Both the position numbers and the translations under genes were made by a program. The notes under the pieces are model-generated. The model searched no databases. It saw only the letters and a list, made by a program, of their open reading frames with translations, and had not been told where the DNA came from. Shown here piece by piece: positions 33,912-45,065 of a stretch of 64,000 nt of DNA (the first letter of the stretch is position 1; every line of letters starts with the position of its first letter). The stretch covers positions 66,942,302 through 67,006,301 of the forward strand of contig NC_080175.1 of the NCBI RefSeq assembly GCF_950295315.1. Direction: 5' to 3'. This stretch comes from Erinaceus europaeus (taxonomy: Eukaryota; Chordata; Mammalia; Eulipotyphla; Erinaceidae).

Positions 33912-34312
33912 CTCAACAATTTGTTTGGCTTTGTATGTTAACTCTCTTTTCAGTCACCAGGTTCCAGATGTCATCATGATGCCGGCCAGGCTTCCCTGGA
34001 CTGAAGACCCCACCAATGTGTCCTGGAGCTCAGCTTCCCCAGAGACCCACCCTACTAGGGAAAGAGAGAGGCAGACTGGGAGTATGGACCGACCAGTCAA
34101 CGCCCATGTTCAGCGGGGAAGCAATTACAGAAGCCAGACCTTCTACATTCTGCAACCCACAATGACCCTGGGTCCATGCTCCCAGAGGGATAGAGAATGG
34201 GAAGGCTATCAGGGGAGGGGGTGGGATATGGAGATTGGGTGGTGGGAATTGTGTGGAGTTGTACCCCTCCTACCCTATGGTTTTGTTAATTAATCCTTTC
34301 TTCAATAAAAGG

Positions 34313-34344
<32 letters not shown>

Positions 34345-34345
34345 G
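33912..34345 (+). mobile_element. 5'-truncated L1 3' UTR (younger lineage)
   Basis: Begins 'caacaatttgtttggctttg' and ends 'ttttgttaattaatccttt', A-rich tail with GAAAA units to 34345. It runs in parallel with 41377-41790, and most bases agree by eye, so the two insertions are probably fairly close in age. Confidence 0.9.
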
Positions 34346-34682
34346 GGAGGCCCACCTTGCTTTCCTGTAGCTCAGCTCTGACTCATGATGACACAGGACC
34401 CTTCACCTGCATGCATTCTGCTGTTCCCTTGCCAGGGTGCTTAGCACCCAGTTCAGTGCCCTGAACAAGGCCAATGGAATGAATGAAGGAATGCATGAGC
34501 CCATCAATCACCAGGTCTTTTTACTTGGTTCCCACCTGTCTCCTGAGCTCCATCTCCATGTCCACTGCCTGAGCTGGCATGCCTGTGAGAAGTTGTAAAG
34601 CTTCATGAAAGGTATCTTCCCAAACCAAAGCCTCCAGAGCTTATCAACTCCACCAGGCAAGTTAGTTGTACTTGTTTGTATA
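34346..34682. other. Intronic sequence, no recognised element
   Basis: Nothing recognised. Confidence 0.35.
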
Positions 34683-34683
34683 T

Positions 34684-34905
34684 TTGTTTCTTGCCATAAG
34701 GGTTATCACTAGAACTCAGTGCCTGAATGGTTCCACCACTCCTGTCAGCCATTTTTGGGGGTGTAGAAGATGAGAGACAGAAAAAGAGGGAGAAATAGAA
34801 GGGGGATATCTGCAGCCCTGTTCTACCGCTCGTGAAGCTTCCTCACTACAGGTGGGGACCTGGGTCTTGAACCTGGGTCCTCATGTGATAATATGTGTGT
34901 TCTAC
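34684..34905 (-). mobile_element. SINE-B with 3' module, minus strand
   Basis: 'agggttatcactagaactca', 'ccactcctgtcagccatttt', 'gctcgtgaagcttcctcact', 'gtcttgaacctgggtcctca'. The head is lost. Confidence 0.82.
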
Positions 34906-34939
34906 ATGTCTGCACTTATTCTAACTATTCACCCTGAGG

Positions 34940-35465
34940 ACATGATAGTTCCCACAGGACACATTCGTAGGGCTGTCTTCCCAGGGAAGTCTGGTTGGCA
35001 TCATGCTAGCATCTGGAACCTGGTAGCTGAAAAGAGAGTTAACATATAAAGCCAAACAAGCTGTTGACTATAAATCCCTCTCTCCATTGTAACTGGTCAT
35101 CTCTATCAGTAACAACAAAATAGACACTTTTACGGGCCCCCACAGGACCTTACCTTCAACTTAGATCAACAACAGAACCCCGCCCCACTAGGGAAAGAGA
35201 GAGACAGGCTGGGAGTATGGATCGACCTGTCAACGCCCATGTTCAGTGAGGAAGCAATTACAGAAACCAGACCTTCCACCTTCTGCATCCCATAATAATC
35301 CTGGGTCCATACTCCCAGAGGGATAAAGAACAGGAAAGCTATCAAGGGAGGGGATGGGACAGGGAGTCCTGGTGGTGGGAATTGTGTGGAGTTATACCCC
35401 TCTTATCCTATGACTTTGTTAGTGTTTTCTTTTTATAAATAAAATAATAATTTTTAAAAAGAAAC
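34940..35465 (+). mobile_element. L1 3' end with inverted 5' segment
   Basis: Bases about 34940-35064 are the reverse complement of the L1 stretch seen in forward orientation at 33914-34010. From about 35150 to 35465 the same L1 3' UTR runs forwards ('gaagcaattacagaaaccag', 'cttatcctatgactttgtta', A-rich end). Head-to-head order of this kind is the known product of L1 twin priming. The junction near 35065-35150 contains sequence I could not place. Confidence 0.7.
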
Positions 35466-35860
35466 AAATGACTCAGAAGCAAAAATAAAAAAAGTTCCCA
35501 CAGAAAATCTGTTTCCTCAAGCCTCTGGTTCTTCTGTCTCCATTTTGCCCTCTCCCACTTGTATGACAAGCTACCAGCTTAATTCTCTTAAACACTGTTT
35601 TGATTATGGCACTCATTATTTTTTATCAGTCATGTTTACTGGCTTCACACTGGCTTTCAGAAGGTAGAGAGAGCTGAGCAGAGAAAGAGAGGGCAAGAGA
35701 ATGCCAGCAATACGATCTGCAATATTGTTTTCAGTAGTGTTATTACATTCAATATCAAGTGACTTTTGACTGTAAACCCAAATTTGAAGTTCCAGGGAGA
35801 AGCAGAGACACCAAACAACAAAAATTCTCTGGCTTCTAGCATCAGTCAAGAAAACACATC
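35466..35860. other. Intronic sequence, no recognised element
   Basis: Nothing recognised. Confidence 0.35.
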
Positions 35861-35861
35861 A

Positions 35862-35978
35862 GTGGCCAGGAAGAGAGGTGGCCTGGAAGGAAACCATAGG
35901 ACTTGCACACCTGAGGTCCTGGGTCCAATTCCCAGCACCACCTGGGGATGAAAAAGTACTCTGTTGTCTTCCCCCCAC

Positions 35979-35980
<2 letters not shown>
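35862..35980 (+). mobile_element. SINE-E, plus strand
   Basis: 'ctgaggtcctgggtccaatt' (box B-like), 'cccagcaccacctggggatg'. It leads straight into the (AC)n tract. Confidence 0.55.

Positions 35981-36037
<57 letters not shown>
35981..36037. repeat. (AC)n microsatellite
   Basis: About 28 uninterrupted AC units. A likely polymorphic marker. Confidence 0.95.
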
Positions 36038-36039
<2 letters not shown>

Positions 36040-36698
36040 TTTAAGCATTATACAAGAAAGAATGGTCCCCTTACAACTGGAGCAAAGATCCAAAAGGAAA
36101 TGGTGAAATGAGAACAGACAAGAGGAGAAGAACAAGGAAGCATACATAAAGTGTGAATGGAGACCGAGAGAATGGAGTGACCTTGACCAAAGAGACATCT
36201 GCCTGAAGACAGGGCACCAGATGCAGCTTCAAATGATGGACACCAACGAGGAGATGGGGCCTGTGATGGAGACGGACGTTAGGGGATGGGACCAAGGGCC
36301 AAGTGAAGCACATGGCCTACAGCAACAAACTCAGTGGCAGGGAACAGAATCCACTAACAGAGCAAAAGTCAATACTCAGATGTAAACTAACATAGGCTCT
36401 TAGCAGCGAAACCTCTGAGCAAAGAGGCTGAACTCAGAGCCCTCCGAGCCCCAGGAAGCCATTCCCCTTTATCCTGACTGAGAGATAAAGGCTCTTCCTG
36501 ACAGAGAGATAAAGGCACAGACTCAGCCCTACTCAAACTTCCTCCAGTTAGGGGACAGGGCTCAAGCCTGGGCTATGTCCACCGCAAAGCAGGTGAGCTA
36601 CCCAGGTGAGCTAGCTCAGTGGCCCCATTTCATATGCTTAACCCATTTTATATTGTCAAGCTATTTTATATTTTTAAATACCTGGTGTATTGCACCAA
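36038..36698. other. Intronic sequence with a small tandem repeat
   Basis: A 23-bp imperfect tandem (cctgactgagagataaaggc / cctgacagagagataaaggc) lies at about 36473-36515. A possible minus-strand SINE-D remnant lies at 36543-36625. Otherwise nothing recognised. Confidence 0.4.
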
Positions 36699-36699
36699 A

Positions 36700-36886
36700 T
36701 CAAATAGCTCTGAGGAAGAGAGGAGAAAGGTGAGGCTAGAGGAAGCCTGGGGGTCCTGGTGCAGGATGTGGGGAATGGACCTAAATTGAGAGAGAGTGTT
36801 CTGCAGTCACCTGTCATAGGACATGGGAAACTGTGCCCAAGTGTCCGCAACATTAATCCCCAGTAAAATGATTCTATATAAATGGT
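36700..36886 (+). mobile_element. L1 3' UTR fragment
   Basis: Shares 'gggggtcctggtgcaggatg' and '...ccccagtaaaatga' with the copy at 785-1130. Confidence 0.6.
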
Positions 36887-36887
36887 A

Positions 36888-37155
36888 GAGGGGGCCAGGT
36901 GGTGGCGCACCTGGTTAAGTGCACATAGTACTAAGAGCAAGGGCCCACTCTTCAGGAGGGATGCTTCCCAAGTGGTGAAGCAGGTCTGCAGGTGTCTCTT
37001 TTTCTATGTCTCCCCTCCTCTCTCAATTTTTCTCTGTCCATCCAATAAAATGGAAAAAAATGGCCACCAGGAGCAGTGGATTGATAGTGCCGTCACTGAG
37101 CCCCAGTGATAATGCTGGAGACAATAAAATAAAATAAAATAAAATAAAATAAAAT
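36888..37155 (+). mobile_element. SINE-B with 3' module and (AAAAT)n tail
   Basis: A good full-length example. Head 'gggggccaggtggtggcgca', 'agtggtgaagcaggtctgca', CT-rich centre, 'atggccaccaggagcagtgg', then about 7 AAAAT units. The box B region is partly deleted. Confidence 0.93.
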
Positions 37156-37420
37156 GTGGACATTAAAAAAAACTAACCAGGCAGAAAAAAATATGCTTTC
37201 TGCAAAATAATATCCTACCAGATCCAAACCTCTCTTTCACAGTATTAGACAGCACAAGTTATGAACCACAACAAAGGCCAGAAAGTAAAGGAATAATTTT
37301 ACTGCAATAAAATGATTATATCCACAAATACAATATCCACGGGGGAAAAAAAAAAAGGCAAACAAAAACTCTTATGAACCTATAAAATGATGTACAGATA
37401 AAATTTCTAAAACACAAATA
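37156..37420. other. Intronic spacer, A-rich
   Basis: Nothing recognised. Confidence 0.35.
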
Positions 37421-37605
37421 AGAGAGAAATCACATTGGGTAGAGTGTCTGCCTTGCCCTGCACAAGGACTGGGTTCAAGCCCAAGCACCACACTGCAGTG
37501 GCCAGGCACAGCACCACAGGAAGCTCATCTCTCCCTCTCTCCCTCTCTGTTTCTCTTTCTGCCTCTCTCGCTATCTGAATAAATAAAGCAATTGAGGAGC
37601 AGTGG
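37421..37605 (+). mobile_element. SINE-D, plus strand
   Basis: 'cacattgggtagagtgtctg', 'ctgggttcaagcccaagcac' (box B), a CT-rich centre and 'tgaataaataaagc'. Confidence 0.75.
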
Positions 37606-38610
37606 AAATACACATGCCCAAAGCCCTGGCTCTGAGAAAGAGAGAACTCATCAAAATAGAGAACTCGTCAATGAACAGAGCTGACAATCACCAATTTAGA
37701 AAAATAGCTAAATTTAAAAAAAGAAAGAAATATAGCCAAATGAAAGCAAACCACAAAGAGTCTTTGAAAGAAATGCATTATTTTTAATATGTTCAATATT
37801 TACTTTAAATTTTAATCTCATAAAAAAGAAAGAAAGATTGGAATATAAAACATTAGAATCAAATGACAACACATATATTCAATCTGTAATGCCAGATTGA
37901 ATTCACCAGTACAGGAGAAGCATGGAATGATAAAGAAAAGAAAGTCTTCACTCAATTCTATTATGCAGTAAGGACAGTAAATGCTCTGTTTTGTTATCAA
38001 TTTACATAATGAGAGCACTACAGATTTGAGTATTTATTTAAATTGGATTTTTGGAAGTAGTCAACATAGGAAAAACAAAGGAGAATCGAAGGGTGATGGA
38101 ATATTTTTTGAATAAGAGGAAATCAAACATAAGATTTATGAAGTGAAACCAAATGGTTCAAATGCTTCCTTTCAAAGAAAACTCGCAGAGTAGGTTCAAA
38201 ACAGGGGTCTTATTATAGTGCTTCTTTCAAGAGATAAAGCAAAGAAATCAAAACAAGGCCTATAAATAAAAGGAAAACCAAATATATCAAGCAAATGCAA
38301 CAACAGGCTTAATTTTTTTCTTTCAGAAAATCCATTACCTGGAACAAAGTTAATAAAAGTTACAATCAACCCTGGAGTTATAACTGATAAAATATGTATA
38401 GAAAATAACAGAGTAAAGGTATCTATAACACACACACGTGCTGATGTTAGGGAATAAGCTACACTCAGAATTTCAGAAGCTATTCTCGTCCGAAAATCCA
38501 TTGAGAATCATTTTATGACATTCTAAAATAATGTCTGCTTCATATTGGCATTGGAGTCTTATATTAATAAAAATGGGAAGAGGGGCAAAATGCCAGCTTA
38601 TTCATTAAAA
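37606..38610. other. Repeat-poor AT-rich block
   Basis: About 1 kb, strongly AT-rich, with no SINE, L1 hallmark or credible frame. A candidate for conservation testing. Confidence 0.45.
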
Positions 38611-38611
38611 C

Positions 38612-38790
38612 AAGAGCATGCATATTACCATACTCTAGGACCCGGGTTCAAGTCCCTGACCCCCAAACTGCAGGGGGGAAACATCAGGAGTAGTGGAGCA
38701 GGGCTGCAGGTATCTCTATTTCTGTCTCCCTCTTTCCAGCCCTCTCCCTTTCTATCTATATCACCCTCTCCCCCCTCAAAAGAAAGAAGA
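38612..38790 (+). mobile_element. SINE-B, plus strand
   Basis: 'acccgggttcaagtccctga' (box B), 'ggggaaacatcaggagtagt', CT-rich centre. The tail has become the tetranucleotide tract that follows. Confidence 0.82.
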
Positions 38791-38882
38791 AGGAAAGAAA
38801 GAAAGAAAGGAAGGAAGGAAGGAAGGAAGGAAGGAAGGAAGGAAGGAAGGAAGGAAGGAAGAAAGGAAAGAAGAAAGGAGGG
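38791..38882 (+). repeat. (GGAA)n microsatellite
   Basis: About 20 GAAA/GGAA units in a pure purine run. Confidence 0.95.
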
Positions 38883-40095
38883 AAAGTGGTTGTTAAGAAT
38901 GGTGGAGTCATGCAGATACTAAATAGCAATAATACTGATGGTAAAAATAAATAAATATCTTTACATTATGTTTTTCTACTCAAGAATCTGTTATCTCTTT
39001 ATTCACTCAAATCTTTTTGTCTCCTGGGAATATCTAAAGCTGTTTGCACACACATTTTGCAGGATTTTTGTTAACTTTATCCTTCCATGTGTTATTACAC
39101 AAAGGCATCATTTTTCAAAGGTATTTTAATAGGCTACTTTGGGTTGCTGGTAATAAAATGCTATTGATTTAGGTGACACCCCACCATAATGCTGAGTGTT
39201 CATTGTTCTAATCACCTTTCTACTTGATTCTAAAAGTTGTCAAGGCATAATCTATAAAGAATGACAACAGGATCCTCTCAGACTCTCCTCCTCCTCTTTC
39301 TTCCTATGCCTCTCCTCTTCGCTGTGGCTAGTAGTCCCAGGACATGAAAGCAACTATCCGTCCTTATCGCAAGCCCTGGGGTGGACACTCATCCTGAAGG
39401 GAATACCACAAAGAAAAAAACACATCATTTGTGGCTTAAACCGTGAAAAAAATAATACAACTAGGTCACTGGATCATAGAAAGCCTGGGCCAAGCCAGCT
39501 TCAGGGCTGCCAGACTGGACATCTGGGAGGTGGAATGATATGCCTGAGTCCCATTCCTAAGGCCTCTCGGGATGACCATGGAAGCAGGACAGCCCCCCAG
39601 TCCAGGATGAGAGAGGAAGGAAAGTGCAATGGAAGACACAGTGGAGGAGGAGACAGCACCTCCATCCCTGTCTCCAGGAGAGCAGGCTCCATGTGGAGGG
39701 TCTGTCTGACCCAGGGCCACATGGGGTGCTGAGCTCTGACACTACATCCAAGTGTTTTCTGAGGTGGCCACTGTCTGAGAGGCTGGCCAGAGGTGGCAAC
39801 AGGTCACTCCAGAGAGACTCTCTGTCCAACCTCATGGTCACCCACATCCCACCAGTCCCAGCCCTGTCCTCAGGCCTGTCACACACCTCACTCTATAAGA
39901 TCTAACATGAGCACAACACAGGGCCTGGGACTGGAGCAGATGACAAGAAGGCTCAGGCCAGGGTCTTTGATCAAGTAACTCAGGAGCCACCTGTTCCCCA
40001 ACGCCTGTCACAACTAGGTCAGAGGAAAGGCCAAAGAGTATGCTTTGACCTCATAGATAGCAAAGATGCAATAGGTCTTTTGCAGGAAAGGGAGT
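38883..40095. other. Repeat-poor block
   Basis: Mixed composition, more GC-rich at 39460-39990, where overlapping chance frames lie on both strands. None resembles a known protein. No element hallmark. Confidence 0.4.
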
Positions 40096-40329
40096 TTTCC
40101 AGCCTGGAGACTTCTCAGATTACTAGAAATGGACCCACACCATGATCTGGCAATTTCCCTTCTGGGGAGTCACCCAAAAGAAACAAGAAGAGATCTGTGT
40201 ATGCCTATGTTCATAGCAGCACAACTTGTAATCATCAAACCTGGAAGCAACTCAGATGTCCAACTACAGATGAGTGTCTGAAAAAAAACAAAAAATTACA
40301 TGTGTGTATGTGTACACTACTCCACTGTT

Positions 40330-40343
40330 AAAAAATGAAGTGG
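40330..40343. repeat. 14-bp target-site duplication, left copy
   Basis: AAAAAATGAAGTGG, repeated exactly at 40642-40655. Confidence 0.93.
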
Positions 40344-40641
40344 GGAGTCGGGCAGTAGTGCAGCAGGTTAATCGCACGTGGCGCAAAGCTCAAAGACCAG
40401 CATAAGGATCCTGGTTTGAGCCCCTGGCTCCCCACCTGCAGGGGAGTCACTTCACAGGCAGTGAAGCAGGTCTGCAGGTGTCAATCTTTCTCTCCCCCTT
40501 CTCTGTCTTCCCCTCCTCTCTCCATTTCTCTCTGTCCTACCTAACAACGACAACAACAATAACTAAAACAACAAGAATGAAAAACAACAAGGGCAACAAA
40601 AGGGAAAATAAATATTAAAAATTATTTTTTAAAAAAAAGGA
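40344..40641 (+). mobile_element. SINE-A, full length, nested in L1
   Basis: Box A 'cagtagtgcagcaggttaat', 'aaggatcctggtttgagccc' (box B), CT-rich centre, 'caagggcaacaaaaggga', A/T tail. It splits the L1 3' region and so is the younger of the two. Confidence 0.95.
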
Positions 40642-41814
40642 AAAAAATGAAGTGGACTTCTTTCCATCATTTTGGATGGCACTTGAAGATTTCATGTTAC
40701 ATGAGATAAGCCAAAATGAGGACAAATATACCGAATGGTCTCATGTACAAGTGAGACTTAAAAATAGGGGCATGGTAGAAGCATCCAATAGCACAGCTAC
40801 ATACAAGATACTGGGTACTGTACAGCAAACGATAACAAAAGGTTTCAAAGTTAACCCAATTACCAAATAATGTGATGATAACATTAACTATCGATTGTCT
40901 TTTTGAACCCTAAGACAGCAGGATCCTCACATCTCCACTATAGAGCCCCTACTTCCCCCAGTCCTGGAACCCTTGGATAGGGCCCACTTTCCCGTATTCC
41001 CACTCTCCCAATCCATATCAAATAATATTGCATCCGCTGACCACAACCTAACCAATGCAACGACTGCCACCTCAATATGCTTAACCTCAGACTGTGTCCA
41101 GAGACTTCACGTTTGGAATGACAACCCTTCAGCTTCATTACTCGGGTGAGACCTTTCCTTTTATAGTACACTCTAGTTTCATCTCAGGTGCTTCACTTTC
41201 TAACAAAGTCCCAAAACCTAGATATACACCAGTTTCTGTGAGAGAGAGCTTATGTTCACACGTATCCATAAACTACTGCAAAATATATACCTGAAAGCAG
41301 AAGTACACTAGAGTTTGCAGTGAGTACCTCCCTAACACTTCCTCTCCACTATTCCAAGCTTTGGGTCCATGATTGCTCAACAATTTGTTTGGCTTTGTAT
41401 GTTAACTCTCTTTTCAGCCACCAGGTTCCAGATGCCATCAGGATGCTAGCCAGGCTTCCCTGGATTGAAGACCCCACCAATGTGTCCTGGAGCTCAGCTT
41501 CCCCAGAGACACACCCTACTAGGGAAAGAGAGAGACAGACTGGGAGCATGGACCGACCAGTCAATGCCCATGTTCAGCGGGGAAGCAATTACAGAAGCCA
41601 GACCTTCTACCTTCTGCATCCCACAATGACCCTGGGTCCATGCTCCCAGAGGGATAGAAAATAGGAAAGCTACCAGGGGAGGGGGTGGGATATGGAGATT
41701 GGGTGGTGGGAATTGTGTGGAGTTGTACCCCTCCTACACTATGGTTTTGTTAACTAATCCTTTCTTAAATAAAAAAAATTTTTAAAAAAATAGGGACATG
41801 GAAGGAGAACACAG

Positions 41815-41880
41815 AATGAAAACAGGCTGGCGCACCTGGTTAAACACACATACTACCTACCACAAAGTGAAGCAGGGACT
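41815..41880 (+). mobile_element. SINE-B fragment
   Basis: 'ggctggcgcacctggttaaa' (head) and a remnant 'aaagtgaagcaggga'. Most of the body is gone. Confidence 0.6.
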
Positions 41881-41981
41881 GGGCATAGAGTATGGCATCC
41901 AAGCAAAAGGAGGAAGAGTTGGAAGAGAACTTGGTACAACATGGAACTGTACCCGTGTGTCAGCGACTGCCCTATAAACCA

Positions 41982-41992
41982 TCAGCCCCCTC
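41982..41992. repeat. 11-bp target-site duplication, left copy
   Basis: TCAGCCCCCTC, repeated exactly at 42160-42170. Confidence 0.85.
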
Positions 41993-42159
41993 TTCTTCTT
42001 CTAGCGTTTGCCCTTCTTTCATAGCCAGTCAACAGCGTCAGGTTGAGCCTGATGTAAAGTTTCGAGACCTCCTCTGAATCTGGAGAGGTGGCAGTCATTG
42101 ACTATGTGGGTCATAGTCTGTCTGTAGCCGCAGGGGCAGTTCGGGTCGTCTCTGGCTCC
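41993..42159 (-). mobile_element. 5'-truncated non-L1 retrotransposon (RTE/CR1-like C-terminus)
   Basis: Minus-strand translation from about 42150 reads DDPNCPCGYRQTMTHIVNDC, then HLSRFRGGLETLHQ, then DAVDWL and a stop. That is a Cys-x-Cys ... His ... Cys block like the extreme C-terminus of non-LTR reverse transcriptases outside the L1 clade. After the stop come about 15 bases, CAAACGCT, and a (GAA)n tail. An 11-bp direct repeat brackets it. Clade assignment is from motif memory. L1 is excluded because its C-terminus (see 10808) is quite different. Confidence 0.78.
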
Positions 42160-42170
42160 TCAGCCCCCTC

Positions 42171-42575
42171 AATAAGATAAAATAAAACAAAGGAGTTCTC
42201 AGTACTGTCCCATATCCTTCCTTTTCCTGTTTTTTTTTTTTTTTTTTGTCCTGTTATCTCTGTGTACTAGGTGTATCCACAGCCGAGAAGAGTCCCCTAA
42301 CTTGCCCCCAGCTGCCCAGCTTTTAGGTAGTGGAACCAAGACTGCAATCTGGAGGCTCTCTGCCACCAAGAGGCTCTGGGGACAAAGATGTCAGGCCACC
42401 AGCCCACACAGAAGCCTATGCTCTGTCTGCTCATCTGTCACCTGGATCCTTCTCCCTGGAGCTGTCAGGATGGTCCTGGCTGGGGCCACTGCCAGGTGGC
42501 ACCTCAGGACTCCTAGCCAGATGCCAGAAACCCCGGCTGTCTATGGTCTGCCAGACTCAGAAGGGCTCAGGACAT
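42171..42575. other. Intronic spacer with poly-T
   Basis: Poly-T at 42231-42247. Otherwise nothing recognised. Confidence 0.35.
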
Positions 42576-42577
42576 CC

Positions 42578-42768
42578 CCGCATGAGCACATGTGTTCCCA
42601 TACTCAAGGACCTGGATTCAAGCCCCCTGTCTCCACCTACGGGGGGGAAGCTTCACAAGTAGTGAATCAGGGCTGCAGGTGTCTCCTTTCTCTCTTCCTC
42701 TCTCCCTCTGCCCTCTCAATTCCTCTCTGTCTCTATCCAATAAAATAAACATAAATGAAATTAAAACA
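42578..42768 (+). mobile_element. SINE-B, plus strand
   Basis: 'acctggattcaagccccctg' (box B), 'ggggaagcttcacaagtagt', 'gggctgcaggtgtctccttt', 'atccaataaaataaac'. The head is degraded. Confidence 0.85.
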
Positions 42769-42802
42769 AAATAGCATACAAACATAATAAAATAAAACAA
42801 TC

Positions 42803-42990
42803 TACTTCAAGGACCTGGGTTTGAGCCTCTGGTGCCCACCTTTATGGAGAAGCTTCATAAGTAGTGGAACAGGACTAAAGGTCGGTCTCTCTCTCCCTCT
42901 CTCTCTCTCTCTCTGCCCCTTCATCTCTAGCTCCCCTTCCCACTCTATTTCTCTCTGTTCAATAAGAAAATTGGACAGGCTTTAGCCAAT
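42803..42990 (+). mobile_element. SINE-B, plus strand
   Basis: 'acctgggtttgagcctctgg', 'gagaagcttcataagtagtg', (TC)n centre, then A/T-rich. No head. Confidence 0.8.
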
Positions 42991-44194
42991 AAATAAATAG
43001 ATACGTTTCTCTAAGAGATATGTATGTTTCTCTCTATGTGAGCCCATTCCTTCTCCACCATCACTGACCCCTCCAGCCAGTCGCTCAGAGTGGGAACTGC
43101 ACCAGCTCCCTGTCAGCAAGAGGGAGAGCCCATCTGATACCCCATATGCCAGGGTGCCACCCGCAAGGACAGCACCCACCACAGCATATCAGCCACTGCG
43201 ACCCAGGCATCAGGGCCATGTTTGCAAAAGAAGCCAGTCCCAGGGCTGAGCATCCTCCTCTACCTCCAGCAGAGGACAGAGACAGGACAGCAGATGAAAC
43301 GCGCCCTCCTCCACTCATTCCAGGAATGCCTGCTCTAAAAGGCCCCTAGGAGCCAGCCAGCACCACTCAGGCTGATCAATCAATACCAGAAGCTAAAAAT
43401 GGCACCCAGGGAAAGCCAGTGTCAGCCTGGCTGGAGTACAGGGGCTCCGGCACTTCCTGAGATTTTTGCCAACTCCCCCCACCCCCCGCCCCCAATGGGA
43501 GGTGGGCCCAGAACCTGCTGACCACCCCAACCCAAGGGTGAGGATGAGAGAGGGAGAGCTGTCCCCTATGCATCTCCCCAAAGCAAAAATGGGAGGTTCC
43601 AGAAGACTTCACCCAGCAACTATCAGAGAGCCTGCGGCTGGCCAGAACGACAGGTTCTGAAGAGATGCAGGGACCCACAGCCACAGGGTCTCACACCTGG
43701 TGGTGTCCCCAGTGGGACAGAGAGGTTCAGGCCTGGCACATGGGGCACACTGTCCAGGTGAGCTATGTGGACAGCACAACACTCAGTCTTTCAGGTCTGG
43801 TTCAACTACTATGCAGTAGCTGGTGTTAGTGCTTTGCCCCATTTTCCTCCCTGAATAGTCTTCCTCCACAGTCTGCTTGCCTACTGATCAGGGAACAAGT
43901 GAACTATTTCCCACTTTGAGTCTCCATGAGTAACAGAGCTCTGGGCACACATGCACTGGTTTTGAGTGGACGCATATCTTCACTCCTCTTGGGTCTACGC
44001 TCACAATTGGAGTCTCTGGATCATATTACAAATGTGTGTTTACTCTCTGAAATAAACAATCAACAAGCAGATAAATGGCTGTTTCTGAAAATGCCCAGAT
44101 TATCTTATAACCCCACCTGCATGTAAGAAAACCCTGGTTTATCCTCATTCTCTGATAGATTCTCTGTTAAACAGTTACTTAAATCTGCCTTTTA
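42991..44194. other. Repeat-poor block
   Basis: About 1.2 kb, moderately GC-rich at 43050-43750, with many chance frames on both strands and no recognisable protein. Confidence 0.4.
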
Positions 44195-44348
44195 AGGTGC
44201 CAGGTGGTGGTGGATACTCTAAAGCCCAAGGACCCAGGTTTGAGGCCCCAGCCTCCACCTGCAGTTGTCTCTCTTCCTCTCTCCGTCTCTATCTTCCCTT
44301 CCCCCTCTCAGCTTCTCTCTGTCCAATCGAATAAAAAAAAGCAATATT
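44195..44348 (+). mobile_element. SINE-B, internally deleted
   Basis: 'aggtgccaggtggtggtgga', 'acccaggtttgaggccccag' (box B), 'cctccacctgcagttgtctc', then the CT-rich centre directly and 'atcgaataaaaaaaa'. Confidence 0.85.
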
Positions 44349-44496
44349 TTTAAGAACTACATTTTCATTTATTTCTTGGGTCTGTTTTTAAGTCAGTAGC
44401 AGATAGGAGCTGCAATCCATGCTTCCCCCCGACCCCCACCTTTCTTTGATTTTTTAATCAATGACTCAACAGTTCTTTATAAGATGGCAAGATTTC

Positions 44497-44802
44497 AGGA
44501 GTCAGGTGGTAGTGCTGTGAGTTAAGCACACGTGGCGCGAAGCACAAGGACCAGCGTAAGGATCCCAGTTCAAGCCCCTGGCTCCCCACCTGCAGGGGAG
44601 TCACTTCACAGGCATGTGAAGCAGGTCTGTAAGTGTCTATCTTTCTCTCTCCCTCTCTGTCTTCCCCTCCTCTCTCCATTTCTCTCTGTCCTATCGAACA
44701 ACAACAATACCAATAACAACAACAATAATAACTACAAGAACAACAAAAAAACAAGGGCAACAAAAGGGGAAACTAAATAAATAAATACAAAAAAAGTGGT
44801 AA
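44497..44802 (+). mobile_element. SINE-A, full length
   Basis: Box A 'ggtagtgctgtgagttaagc', box B 'agttcaagccc', 'caagggcaacaaaagggg', AAAT tail. Flanked by AAGATTTCAG (44487-44496 and 44803-44812), a 10-bp exact direct repeat. Confidence 0.95.
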
Positions 44803-44839
44803 GATTTCAGAAGTATAATTTCACACTCACACATGGTGT

Positions 44840-45065
44840 AAAAGTCACCACAGACTTCACCAAAGTCCTGTGCCTCCCCTCACCCCCCCACCCAACCACT
44901 GTTGTTCTCACAAAGTCCAAGGGACAGTTTGGTTGCTCTTTTTTTTACAAGCTCATTTGCTTCAGGTGTCTCTATTCCACATTTACACAAAGTCATCAGG
45001 TAGCTGTCCTTATTTCACTCAGCATAAGCAGCTCCAGTATGAAAGTCACAGCTACTATGGCATAA
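44840..45065 (-). mobile_element. Possible old L1-type 3' fragment, minus strand
   Basis: 'tccttatttcactcagcata' followed by 'gcagctccag' is the antisense L1 3' order. The rest is too diverged to confirm. Confidence 0.35.

Larger units (their letters stand above)
40096..41790 (+). mobile_element. L1 3' region, longest copy, interrupted by SINE-A
   Basis: Starts with 'atggacccacaccatgatct' and 'catagcagcacaacttgtaa' (L1 3' hallmarks). It continues after the SINE with 'gagacttaaaaataggggca' and runs through 'agttaacccaattaccaaat' to 'gttttgttaactaatccttt' and an A-rich end near 41790. Non-coding. Confidence 0.9.
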
